Assembly (NCBI GenBank): GCA_963170055.1
Contig: CAUJGJ010000329.1
Coordinates: 50,701-114,700 of the forward strand
DNA from: Halisarca cf. caerulea
Taxonomy: Eukaryota > Porifera > Demospongiae > Chondrillida > Halisarcidae
Length of the DNA: 64,000 nucleotides
Direction: 5' to 3'
Shown here: in pieces, positions 1 to 10,526 of the stretch
Layout: every line of letters starts with the position of its first letter
Numbering within the stretch: position 1 is the stretch's first letter
Made by a program: the position numbers and the translations under genes
The notes under the pieces: model-generated
Databases searched by the model: none
What the model was told of the DNA's origin: nothing
Seen by the model: the letters and a program-made list of their open reading frames with translations, nothing else

Positions 1-70
1 GTGACCACGTGTAGTTCTGAGTGATTGTTTTTGAGTATTGAAGAATATTTTGTTGAATAAGAACATTACA
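1..70 (+). repeat. 5' LTR, last 70 bp
   Basis: This stretch is identical base for base to 4110-4179, the end of the 3' LTR, and stops at the same ...ACATTACA. The upstream 120 bases of the LTR lie before the window. Confidence 0.93.
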
Positions 71-88
71 ATTGGCGACGAGGAGAAT
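71..88 (+). other. Putative tRNA primer-binding site
   Basis: The sequence ATTGGCGACGAGGAG starts directly after the LTR. A TGGCGACGAGG-like start is common at this place in gypsy-type elements. I did not identify the matching tRNA. The first ATG of the ORF follows at 96. Confidence 0.5.
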
Positions 89-95
89 CGTGATC

Positions 96-3000
96 ATGGC
101 CACTGTCCACGGATCAGTCGGGGAGTTTTCGGGAGTGGCAGAAGAGTGGCCCCCATATATTGAACGTATGGAATTCTATTTTGCTGCAAATGACGTGGAA
201 GACGAAGGAAAGAAACGCGCTATTCTATTATCTTGTTGTGGTTCAGCTACTTACAGCCTTATTCGAAACTTGGTAGCACCAGGGAAACCGAGTGAAACGA
301 CTTTCAAGAATATCGTTGAGAAGGTCCAAACTCACTTCAACCCACGACCGTCTCCCATTGTACAACGATTCAAGTTTAACTCAAGGTCACAGCAAGCTGG
401 AGAGACATTAGCGGCATATGTGGCTGAGCTTCGAAGATTGTCGGAGCATTGCGATTACGGCGACGAACTCGAGGAAATGCTTCGAGATCGCTTAGTCTGT
501 GGAATTGCTGACAAACGATATCAACAACGGTTGCTAGGGGAGGTGGATCTTACCTTTGACAAGGCTTTCAAAATGGCGCAAGCCATGGAGCTGGCAGAGC
601 GTGACTCACAGCAGCTAAAGCCAGCAGAGATTACTCCCATTCAGAAGATAGACGATCAAAGATATACAAGGCACACAGGTCAGAAGGTAGCTACCAGTCA
701 AAATACATGCCATCGTTGTGGAGGTAGAGGTCATACACCATGGAATTGTCGTTTTCGGACCGTTTTTTGTCATGCCTGTGGCAGGCAGGGTCATCTCAGC
801 AAGGTTTGTCATAGCAAGATGAAGGACAGGGCTGCTACTAGCGAAAGCAAGCCTGTGCACAGCACCGAAGAAGTAGTTTCAACTATTGAATCTCATGAGT
901 ACTCGTTGTACCCAGTTAGTGATGAAAAAGGTCCGGCGATTCAAACCATTGTCTCGATAAATGGCAAGCCAATTCAGATGGAAGTGGATACTGGGGCAGC
1001 TGTTACCATTGTCAGTGAAAGTTTGTGGGCAGAAATCTGGAAACCGCACCCAGCCCCCTCACTTAAACCAAGTTCAGTGAGGCTTCGCACATACACTGGC
1101 TCACCCATACCGGTGTTGGGGACACTATCAGTCAAGGTCCACCACAACAACCAAGAGATAGAGCTGCCTCTCATTGTTGTTTCTGGCTCAGGACCGAGTT
1201 TACTAGGCCGAAATTGGCTCACAAAGATTCGCCTGGACTGGCACAGTATATTGGCAACCCAAGTAGAGGAGTCATTGACAGAGGTACTCCAGCGTCATAA
1301 GGGAGTTTTCCAAGAAGGGCTGGGTAAGCTGGAAGGCACCCAGGTAACATTGCGTGTTGAGTCGGAGGTACAGCCAAAGTTCTACAAAGCTCGCCCCTTG
1401 CCATTCGCATTGCGTTCCAAAGTAGAGGAGGAACTAAAACGATTAGAATCCAATGGTGTCATTGTTCCAGTGCAACATTCTGACTGGGCAGCACCGATAG
1501 TCCCAGTAAGGAAGCCAGATGGGTCTGTGCGAATTTGTGGAGACTTCAAATTGACGGCCAACACGGCAACCAAAATGGAAGTTTTTCCACTACCTCGAGT
1601 GGAGGAATTGTTTGCATCTCTGGCAGGCGGTCAACAATTTTCAAAGTTGGACCTCAGTCAGGCGTATCACCAGCTCGAACTGACTGAAGAGTCACAACCC
1701 GTTCTCACCGTGAATACCCACAAGGGGCTATACCAATACCAAAGATTACCCTTCGGGGTAGCATCAGCCCCTGCAATCTTTCAACGGACAATGGAAAATG
1801 TACTACAAGGCATTCCAAATGTCTGTGCATACTTGGATGACATCTTGATATCCGGACCTACAACGTCAGCACACCTCAAGAATCTAGAAGAAGTCCTTGC
1901 TCGACTGGAATCCTCAGGAATGCGTCTCAAGAGAGAGAAATGTGAATACTTGAAGGAAGAGATCGAATACTTAGGGCACAAGATCTCACGTAGTGGGTTA
2001 CAGCCAACAAAGAGCAAAGTGCAGGCAGTAGCAGAAGTGCCAAAGCCAACCAATGTTGCGGAACTGCGTTCATTCCTGGGATTGGTAAATTACTATGGTA
2101 AGTTTTTACCTAATTTGTCCTCTACTGCAGCCCCCTTGTACGAGCTCCTTCGGAAGAGTACAGCATGGAAATGGAGTGATCGTCAGCAAACAGCATTCCA
2201 GAAGCTCAAAGATTGTCTCCAATCGGCCAACCTCCTTGTTCATTTTGATTCTCGCAAGGAGATCATACTCGCATGTGATGCCTCACCATACGGTGTGGGA
2301 GCCGTCCTATCCCACATCATGGAAGATGGATCCGAGAGGCCGATTGCGTACGCATCTCGCTCACTGACAGCAGCAGAGCGCAAGTATGCACATCTGGACA
2401 AAGAGGCGCTGGCCATTGTTTTTGGGGTCAAGCATTTTCATCAATATATATATGGCCGACCATTTGTCATACATTCTGATCATAAGCCACTGAGGTACAT
2501 TTTTGATGAGACCAAACAAGTTCCACTAATGGCATCAGCGCGCATCCAAAGATGGGCATTGACCCTGGGAGCTTACGACTACCGTATTCGTTACAAGTCA
2601 GGAAGTGACAACAACAATGCTGATGGATTGAGCAGGCTACCCTTGCCGCATATCCCTGCTGATGTTCCACAACCAGCTGAAACAGTCTTGTTGATGGAAC
2701 GCTTGGATTCGTCACCTGTGTCTGCCGCAGACATCAGACAGCAGACAACCCAGGACCCCATTTTGTCGAAGGTGAGAAATTTTGTCAAAACAGGATGGCC
2801 ATCAACTGTTGAACACCAAACTCAGTTGTTTTTCAGGATGGCTTGTGAGTTGAGCGTTGAGTGTGGATGTTTGTTGAGAGGTAATCGTGTTGTAGTTCCA
2901 ACATCCCTTCAAGGTAAAGTAGTGCAGTTGCTTCACGAAGGGCATCCTGGTATAGTTAGAATGAAGTCCTTAGCAAGACAGTATGTATGGTGGCCTGGAA

Positions 3001-3974
3001 TTGATAACTGTTTAGAAGAAAGTGTCAGATCTTGCATCCCTTGTCAAGAGGCGAGGAAATCCCCTCCTCATGCACCACTGAATCCCTTGGAATGGCCCGA
3101 TAGACCATGGATCAGAGTCCATGTTGACTATGCTGGTCCTTTTATGGGACACATGTTTCTTATCCTGATAGATGCTCATTCCAAGTGGATGGAAGTGTAC
3201 CCGACATCATCATCCACGTCAGCGGTCACTATTGAGAGACTGAAACAGAGTTTTGCATCTTTTGGATTGCCAGAACAACTGGTTACTGATAATGGCCCAG
3301 CCTTTGTCAGTGACGAATTTCAACAATTCATGAAGATAAATGGCATTCAACATATCCGGACATCTCCACACCACCCTGCCTCTAATGGCCAAGCGGAGAG
3401 AGCAGTTCAAGTTTTTAAATCTGGGATTAAGAAGATTCAAGATGGTACGATGTCAACAAAGCTTGCTCGTTTCTTGCTAAACTACCGAATAACCCCCCAC
3501 ACGGTTACAGGGCAATCTCCCGCAGAGTTGATGTTTGGCAGACGATTGAAAACACGATTGGATTTGTTGAGACCTGATCTACGGAAAGTCGTGCGTGACC
3601 AACAAAGTAGACAAAAGTCAGCTCATGATTTACGTTCCAGGCCAAGAGAGTTTGCACCCGGATCAGATGTTTTTGTACAAAACTTCAGTTCTGGTCCCAC
3701 ATGGCTGGCAGGTATAATATTGCAAAGACGAGGACCTGTGTCCTATTTGGTGAAGCTTCAGGATGGACGTATTTTCCGTCGTCATGTGGATCATGTGAGA
3801 GTTCGTACTTCTTCAGGAAATAAGGCATTACCTGATCAGGAATTACCATGGCCCGACATGCCAACCAACAGCAGTGATTCTTCTGTTCCAACAGAATCAG
3901 GTAACCAGCCTACCCACCGTTCTTCTCGCTCCATCAGACCCCCTGAACGCTATGGGAACCCTATTAGTTACTAA
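96..3974 (+). CDS. Gag-Pol polyprotein of a Ty3/gypsy retrotransposon
   Basis: This is one uninterrupted frame of 1,292 residues from the first ATG at 96; the frame is open a few codons upstream to 72 but only via non-ATG codons. Domains in order: a gag-like region (about 1-195); two CCHC zinc knuckles (CHRCGGRGHTPWNC and CHACGRQGHLSKVCH, about 205-240) that bind RNA; an aspartic protease with DTGA (about 298); reverse transcriptase with the YLDD box; RNase H with the DAS start and HSDHKPL; integrase with an HHCC zinc finger, the TDNGPAF stretch and HPASNGQAER; and a C-terminal GPVSYLVKL module like the GPY/F domain. No chromodomain is evident. Gag and Pol are fused without a frameshift or stop between them. 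All catalytic motifs I looked for are present, so the element could be active. The family assignment is firm; the clade is not resolved. Confidence 0.96.
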   Translation: MATVHGSVGEFSGVAEEWPPYIERMEFYFAANDVEDEGKKRAILLSCCGSATYSLIRNLVAPGKPSETTFKNIVEKVQTHFNPRPSPIVQRFKFNSRSQQAGETLAAYVAELRRLSEHCDYGDELEEMLRDRLVCGIADKRYQQRLLGEVDLTFDKAFKMAQAMELAERDSQQLKPAEITPIQKIDDQRYTRHTGQKVATSQNTCHRCGGRGHTPWNCRFRTVFCHACGRQGHLSKVCHSKMKDRAATSESKPVHSTEEVVSTIESHEYSLYPVSDEKGPAIQTIVSINGKPIQMEVDTGAAVTIVSESLWAEIWKPHPAPSLKPSSVRLRTYTGSPIPVLGTLSVKVHHNNQEIELPLIVVSGSGPSLLGRNWLTKIRLDWHSILATQVEESLTEVLQRHKGVFQEGLGKLEGTQVTLRVESEVQPKFYKARPLPFALRSKVEEELKRLESNGVIVPVQHSDWAAPIVPVRKPDGSVRICGDFKLTANTATKMEVFPLPRVEELFASLAGGQQFSKLDLSQAYHQLELTEESQPVLTVNTHKGLYQYQRLPFGVASAPAIFQRTMENVLQGIPNVCAYLDDILISGPTTSAHLKNLEEVLARLESSGMRLKREKCEYLKEEIEYLGHKISRSGLQPTKSKVQAVAEVPKPTNVAELRSFLGLVNYYGKFLPNLSSTAAPLYELLRKSTAWKWSDRQQTAFQKLKDCLQSANLLVHFDSRKEIILACDASPYGVGAVLSHIMEDGSERPIAYASRSLTAAERKYAHLDKEALAIVFGVKHFHQYIYGRPFVIHSDHKPLRYIFDETKQVPLMASARIQRWALTLGAYDYRIRYKSGSDNNNADGLSRLPLPHIPADVPQPAETVLLMERLDSSPVSAADIRQQTTQDPILSKVRNFVKTGWPSTVEHQTQLFFRMACELSVECGCLLRGNRVVVPTSLQGKVVQLLHEGHPGIVRMKSLARQYVWWPGIDNCLEESVRSCIPCQEARKSPPHAPLNPLEWPDRPWIRVHVDYAGPFMGHMFLILIDAHSKWMEVYPTSSSTSAVTIERLKQSFASFGLPEQLVTDNGPAFVSDEFQQFMKINGIQHIRTSPHHPASNGQAERAVQVFKSGIKKIQDGTMSTKLARFLLNYRITPHTVTGQSPAELMFGRRLKTRLDLLRPDLRKVVRDQQSRQKSAHDLRSRPREFAPGSDVFVQNFSSGPTWLAGIILQRRGPVSYLVKLQDGRIFRRHVDHVRVRTSSGNKALPDQELPWPDMPTNSSDSSVPTESGNQPTHRSSRSIRPPERYGNPISY

Positions 3975-3976
3975 CT

Positions 3977-3989
3977 AAAAGGAGAGGAA
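3977..3989 (+). other. Polypurine tract
   Basis: AAAAGGAGAGGAA sits immediately before the TG that opens the 3' LTR. It is the usual plus-strand priming site for LTR elements. Confidence 0.8.
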
Positions 3990-4179
3990 TGTAGTGTATG
4001 TAGACTTGTGTAACTTACAATTACATGATGATTGTGGCACGTGATGTTGGTACGTATATGCTTTTATTATATAGATAATATTGTTAGGTTATAGATTGTA
4101 GGATGATGTGTGACCACGTGTAGTTCTGAGTGATTGTTTTTGAGTATTGAAGAATATTTTGTTGAATAAGAACATTACA
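3990..4179 (+). repeat. 3' LTR (190 bp)
   Basis: The LTR begins TGTAGTGTATG and ends ACATTACA. Its last 70 bp equal window positions 1-70. It contains an AT-rich stretch around 4062-4082 (TTTATTATATAG) that could act as a TATA-like element; this is an inference. Its right edge abuts TAG and the start of a host exon. Confidence 0.92.
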
Positions 4180-4182
4180 TAG

Positions 4183-4341
4183 GTAACCTCTAATGAAGGC
4201 AGTCAAAGACTTGTCACAGTGACAGAAGTGTCTGAACCACACAAACTGAATGAGGCTACCAAGATTGATCTTACCGACTCAGAGGATAAAAGTACAACAA
4301 TGAAACAGACGACACAGAGTCAGAAACATGTGATGCATCAG
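4183..4341 (+). CDS. HELZ2: HELZ2-like exon, first visible; low-complexity repeat copy 1
   Basis: This is a phase 0-0 exon of 53 codons ending at CAG|GTAGAT. It contains [14 protein letters not shown] and [14 protein letters not shown]. The same pattern recurs in the next exon ([29 protein letters not shown]), so the two arose by tandem exon duplication. The acceptor AG at 4181-4182 lies two bases after the retrotransposon's LTR end, so its original upstream intron has been displaced. The protein segment is hydrophilic, probably a disordered linker. It is less certain than the helicase exons. Confidence 0.65.
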
Positions 4342-4412
4342 GTAGATATATGCTACATGCAGCATTCATGCACATATTAAGATATGCACACATGTATGCA
4401 TGCACACACGTG

Positions 4413-4500
<88 letters not shown>

Positions 4501-4582
4501 TTACTGCAATTGCTTTGTATTAGCACACACACACACACACACACTGCAACACACACACACACAATACACACACACATACACA

Positions 4583-4628
<46 letters not shown>

Positions 4629-7600
4629 ACACCACACCAGCACACATGCTTGTACACACACATACCATATTCAATTGTTGTGATGTAGGAAACCCCCTCT
4701 AAAGTTGTTCAAAAACAAGTGGCAGAGATATCTGAACCTCCCAAGGTTGCTATGGCTACCAAGAAGGATCCTGCTGTGGACAGAAGTATGGCAACCAAGC
4801 AAACAATACCAAATCAGAAATATTCACATATGCTTCAGGTATGTATGGAGTTTATGTACTATTTCTTGTAATTGCTGTTGTAAGGTGCTAACTCTAGTTA
4901 CTGATTCTATCCTGCTATGTACTTTCTACATAAACCACCATGGAAGGCTTATATTTGCATGCTTGCCCGCAATGCCACACCACAGGGTCCATCACTGTAG
5001 ATTGAGGCTCACAATTTTATGCTGAAGTTATTCTTAAAGCTCGTGCAGTTGCTGTCTGCTTATCCAAAGTTTAAAATAATAACTGCAGTGGAACTTTGCA
5101 TATCTGACATATACTTGGGACCAGGTGATTACTGAATATACGTATGAAATGGCTGGATACATGAATCAGTGTAAAAATGTCAATTATTCTTACAATAGTT
5201 TATAATATGTAAACATACATACGTCAGTCAGATAAGCCAGTCAAAGGGAATCCGAGTATCCACTCATACATTTCTCTGTGAATAGTGGACTGGCAATATG
5301 TTTTCTTATAAATGTTCTTGAAGCAGTGAGGATTTTATACCTTACCAATCACCACCAATGGTGGTTTGCATCCCTGTTGCATTAGAGCATATCATCAGGG
5401 TGACATGCTCTTTGGACTTCTTTATGGTAGAAGCTTCTCTCTCTGACTTTCACTGTTATATTTTCAAGCATCTTGTACAGGAACCTTGTCCCATTGCAGA
5501 TCAAGAGTTAGGTGTTCATGTTAATTCAAGTAATTCTGGCCCAATAACAGACAAATCAGAGGGTGCTTTCTCACCCTGCAAGGAGAATTGCCTTATTCCA
5601 TGATGCTGGCAAAAACGCCAAAGCTGCTAGACTGAAAATGAGGTATATATAGAATAGGACCACTGACAGGCATATCTTGATTCCTCTTCAGAACAAATCA
5701 CATACAAAACCGCTTCGATCGTCAAACTTTTCATCATCACATACGTGCATTATTTTGTGTCCTATTGCACTTATGGCTGTATTTTGAATTGTCAATGCAA
5801 ACAATCTGATTTTGTCTCTGCTTTTGCTTAAGGTCGCCGACCATCAAATGTCCAGCCTTATATTCAGATGCAAGGTTTTCTTAGGTTGCTCCCGTTTTCA
5901 GTCAATAATATAGCGTCAAGAGTAAGAACTACACAGTTTTGTTTCATTGGAATACTTGAGCGCTGAGCTTTATTTGAGGTAGCCATTTTGTTACACCAAA
6001 TCACAAGGGCCAGATAATCTGAGCAGGTGGTTAATTGAGATTTGGATATGTGAGGTTTCACTGTATGGTTAACTCTATTATATGCATGAATGCCTCCATT
6101 TTATTGAATGTGCTGCTCCTCTAAATTATTATTGTACTTTGTACTCTGTGGAATACAATTTTTATGTGCAGATAGTGATTTACCTATACATGATTTGCTT
6201 TGATAGCAGTGTAAAAATTGAATTGACACAATTTCCAGCCTGTGAAATACAGGATGCAGATCAGCCACTTAATAGGGCTCCATGCATGTCCTTCCTTTTG
6301 CTGTGCATTCATTACCAAGTGGGACTTTGTTTAAATCTAGCATAATATTGTAACAAGTGGAACAGGAGTTTCATTAAATTTGGTTTTTCATCTTTGTCTC
6401 TGACAAACAAATACCATTAGTCTTGTGTGAATCTGCATTGTAGGTGCAGTATGATATGTAATAGTTACAGTACGGTCAAGTGTGCATTGGCATATTTGTT
6501 GCTTGAGTCTTGAGGGCGAGTGCAATAAAGAGCCAATGCACACTTGGCGGTACTGTAACTTACTTGTTGTATATGGTCCCTATGCATTTAACTCGAGAAG
6601 TCGCTTCGTGAGTGCTGGCAATTTGTTTCTTAGTGGTGCATTTTCTTGCTCTGTTTGCTCTGGAATCTCTGAAACGAGCCCTAAAGGTTGAAAATATCAT
6701 ACCTTCAAAGACTTGCAAACAGATTGACGGCTTCGAAGAGACTTCAGAAAAACAGTGAAGGTTTAGTGCGTACACATATCGCTTTTACTCCAGTCATCTA
6801 CACGTGAACCTTGAATGCCGTAAATTTTGATAATGTTGTCTCTACTACATTTTCTAAAAATTTTGGTGTCACCGTCAAGAACAAAAGACGTTCCCTTCAC
6901 TGCAATCTTTTAGCAGTGAAAGCGGAATGCCCAGTAAATACAAAGAAAGGGTCAGACATTGCTAGTTAGGACTCTTGGTGAGTCGATGAGAAGAGTGCCT
7001 TACCTAGCACGTGGGCCAGGAGGTTTTGGTGCTACTGTACTTGTCTTCATTATTTGGAACTGATGTTGTGCATTCATGTTTAAGATTGATTTGTCGTGAT
7101 TAACTGGGCGCTATAAATGACAACATAATATGATTAAGCACAGTTGCAGTTCACATCAAAATGTGCAATTGACGATACACAGGCACACTTTTCCCTTTGA
7201 TGTTGACCACAACCATACAAAAAAATATGATATGCCTAATTTGTTGCAGGTGTCTACTAAGCCTGCTCTTCCTCGTTGTTCATCCGCCCATTCCATTGAT
7301 CATTATGGTCCGGATCAACGTTGTTTGAAGAAGGAACAATTGAATACCAGTGTTTTATCAGAAGAGTTATCTCAATCTTGCTACAAGACAAAACTACGCA
7401 CACTCTTGTACCTTGAGGAAACAGCAAGGACTGATGTTCTAGAAAGGTACTTTACATGCGTTACACATTTTCTTTGACATCATTATGCACAACACAGTTC
7501 ACACATGTTATGTATCTGCACATGGAATTCGATCTTTGGCATGTTTGCACAATATACTATGCTGTAGCTATCCAAAATGTCTGGAGAACATAATATATAA

Positions 7601-8293
7601 TGTACATACCGTACTGTCCGAAATTTTCGTGGGACTTTATTTTCGCGAATTTTGCGAATGGCTTTGGATTCGTGAAATTATTCGTGAATTTTGGCTTGAC
7701 CTGGCTCCCTAGACTAATAACCTACACACATTCACAAAAATAATGTGATAGTCGACTTTCAAGTGATTTGCGAAACTTACATCTCGCAAAAATTTTGGAC
7801 AGTACGGTATATAGGGCTGTGCGGTATCACAAATTATCAGTTTTGGTATATTCTCCACATTCTATCACGGTATTACTATGATCACGGTATACTGAGTGCT
7901 GAAACTGTAGACAACATCCAAATGAATCCTTGTCACACAGATTAAGATCATTCCCAAACAACAGCTGCAGCTGTGTATGCTACACAGTATGCTCCTTTTA
8001 CCCCCATAATTGTGGCTGTCATAAGTAATGGTTTCAACAGATTTTGAATACATCATTTCTGATAGAATGTTATGTCCTAAATAATACCATAATATTATTA
8101 CACTTACTCCTTCCAATACTGGCTGGTTCAACCTTAGAGAGTACCACGGTATCACACAATATCACATGGTATCATGGTGCAGGAAAACGTTGGCCATGCA
8201 GTATTCGAATTTTACACAAATAATATTGCGGTATTACCATTTATTCAGTATGTTGTGCAGTACTATGTGTGTGTATGTGTGTGTGTGTGCGTG

Positions 8294-8343
<50 letters not shown>

Positions 8344-8931
8344 GTGTGTGTTGTATCCCTCCCAAGCAGGATGGGCAGCTAAGACAATCACACTTTTCTC
8401 TCCGAGGGTGTCACTTGTGTCATGGGATGGCACTAATGAATGTGTCCTATACATTGGCCTGTGATCTTGTGCAATGGTGAGAAGTCAAGGGAAATATGAA
8501 GTTAATTGTTTGTCAGCAGTTGCTAAGGACTTGATTGCAAGTGTGTTGTACTATAGAGCTGACTCCTTGATAGTAAGCTGTATGGTTAATCACAAGTGCT
8601 TTGTACAGCTTTTACAAACCACTTTTTCCTTTGATTTCTCTACTCACCATGACACAAATATAGTATATGTATAGGCTAATGGAACCAGTAATCTTGGCCT
8701 CTTTTTGGTTGCCACTTACCTGTTAATTCTCTTACGTTTATCCGTAACCATTACCTTTTTGGTACACCGTACTGTACCATCATAATCTGCTGCAGTCACA
8801 CTCATTCATAAACTTTGTCTGCATCAAAATTGTAAATTGTATGATAATATTAGTGGATGTTATATTGGCATTACATAAATCAAGTGACTAATCCTTCAAA
8901 ATAGAAACACCGCTAATCAGTATTCGATGTC

Positions 8932-9013
<82 letters not shown>

Positions 9014-9026
9014 ATGTCTGTGTGTG

Positions 9027-9069
<43 letters not shown>

Positions 9070-9118
9070 TGTGTGTGTTGCAATGTGTGTGTGTGCTAAT
9101 ACAAAGCAATTGCAGTAA

Positions 9119-9195
<77 letters not shown>

Positions 9196-9208
9196 ATGTC
9201 TGTGTGTG

Positions 9209-9261
<53 letters not shown>

Positions 9262-9310
9262 TGTGTGTGTTGCAGTGTGTGTGTGTGCTAATACAAAGCA
9301 ATTGCAGTAA

Positions 9311-9351
<41 letters not shown>

Positions 9352-10476
9352 TGTGTGTACTATTCAAATATTTTGTAACACACAGTTGTTCAGTTGTATA
9401 ATTTTCTGTCATTTAGATGTAATGGACAATACGAGATGAATTATGAACCAAGAAGACACTTTTGGTACATCCTTCCTATGCAAGAGGATTCAATGACCGT
9501 AGGGCTTGCTTTGAAATTCAGCTATGCTGCAAAGATTACCACGAATGATAGTGCCTTTGAAGTTTATAGACTTAGGCTTTGGTTTCAATGGCATGGATCT
9601 GAAGCAAATGCTGGAATAGCCTTTGATGTAGGAGACCAAACACAAGAACTAGCAAAGTTGTCAAGAAGTCATGGTGTCCTTAAAGTGGAAGTGGAGTTCA
9701 AATTTAGCCGTAGTTTTTTCCACACAATGCACGATGCACTGACCAACTTATCACCAGAAGCCATCAAGAAAGTATTCCCACTAAGTTCCCCTTATAATCC
9801 TCTAGGGAATCTGATTCACCTGAAAAGTCGTCTTTTGATATCTTTAGATGAAGACTTCCAGATGCCCGCCTTGAAAGCAATCTTGCATTGTCCACCATCA
9901 GTTCCCTTTCTTCTAACTGGACCATTTGGTACTGGGAAAACACGGGTTATTGCCAGTGCAGCCAATGAAATAGCTACAGCATCCACAGGTGGCCATGTTC
10001 TTATATGTGTACACCACCACCGAACAGCAAATGGATATGTGGATGATTACTTTGGACCTATGCTGAGAAATAGACATCCTAATATGCCACATGTAGCACG
10101 GCTGATAGGTAGTCAACAGAGAATCCCTGAATCTAGTGCCTATAGGCATTTATATAAGCTACCTCATGACCTCCAAAAAGTGAAGAACACAATTGTGGTT
10201 AGCACATATACTGCTGCAGCTCTTCTCAAGAAAGAGACTTCTTTCAAGCCTGGTGATTTTGCCTACATCTTTCTGGATGAAGCAGCACAAGCACTTGAAC
10301 CAGAGGCAATTATCCCACTTCAGCTTGCTAATAATAACACCAGGGTTGTTTTAGCTGGAGATCATTTGCAGGTATGTACAGTACATGTAGTGCATGTGTG
10401 TGTGTGTGCATGTGCGTGTGCATGGATATGTGTTCATATGTGCATACACAGGTGTGTGTTCCTGTTGTGTGTGTAT

Positions 10477-10526
<50 letters not shown>

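Larger units (their letters stand above)
1..4179 (+). mobile_element. Ty3/gypsy-type LTR retrotransposon (5' end cut by window)
   Basis: The element has a partial 5' LTR (1-70), a primer-binding-like region right after it, one long gag-pol ORF (96-3974), a purine-rich tract (3977-3989) and a 190-bp 3' LTR (3990-4179) with TG...CA ends. Protease, reverse transcriptase, RNase H and integrase occur in that order, which is the Ty3/gypsy order. The 70 comparable LTR bases are identical and the ORF is open, so the copy is probably recent and possibly autonomous. No envelope ORF or separate gag frame was found. The 5' flank, and so the target-site duplication, lies outside the window. Confidence 0.95.
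7447..9416 (+). other. HELZ2-like intron, 2.0 kb, repeat-filled
   Basis: It contains a TACGGTA-ended MITE (7607-7809), a hAT-like left end (TATAGGGCTGTGCGGTATCA from 7809), a TG tract (8267-8350) and a large TG block (8934-9360). Confidence 0.75.

Noticed and set aside
615..3891. Minus-strand and off-frame ORFs within the retrotransposon
   Set aside because: They are shadows of the gag-pol frame with no domain of their own.
4271..4702. Poly-(TH) and poly-(CV) open frames over CA/TG tracts, here and at many other microsatellites
   Set aside because: Dinucleotide repeats lack stops in some frames; these frames are artefacts.
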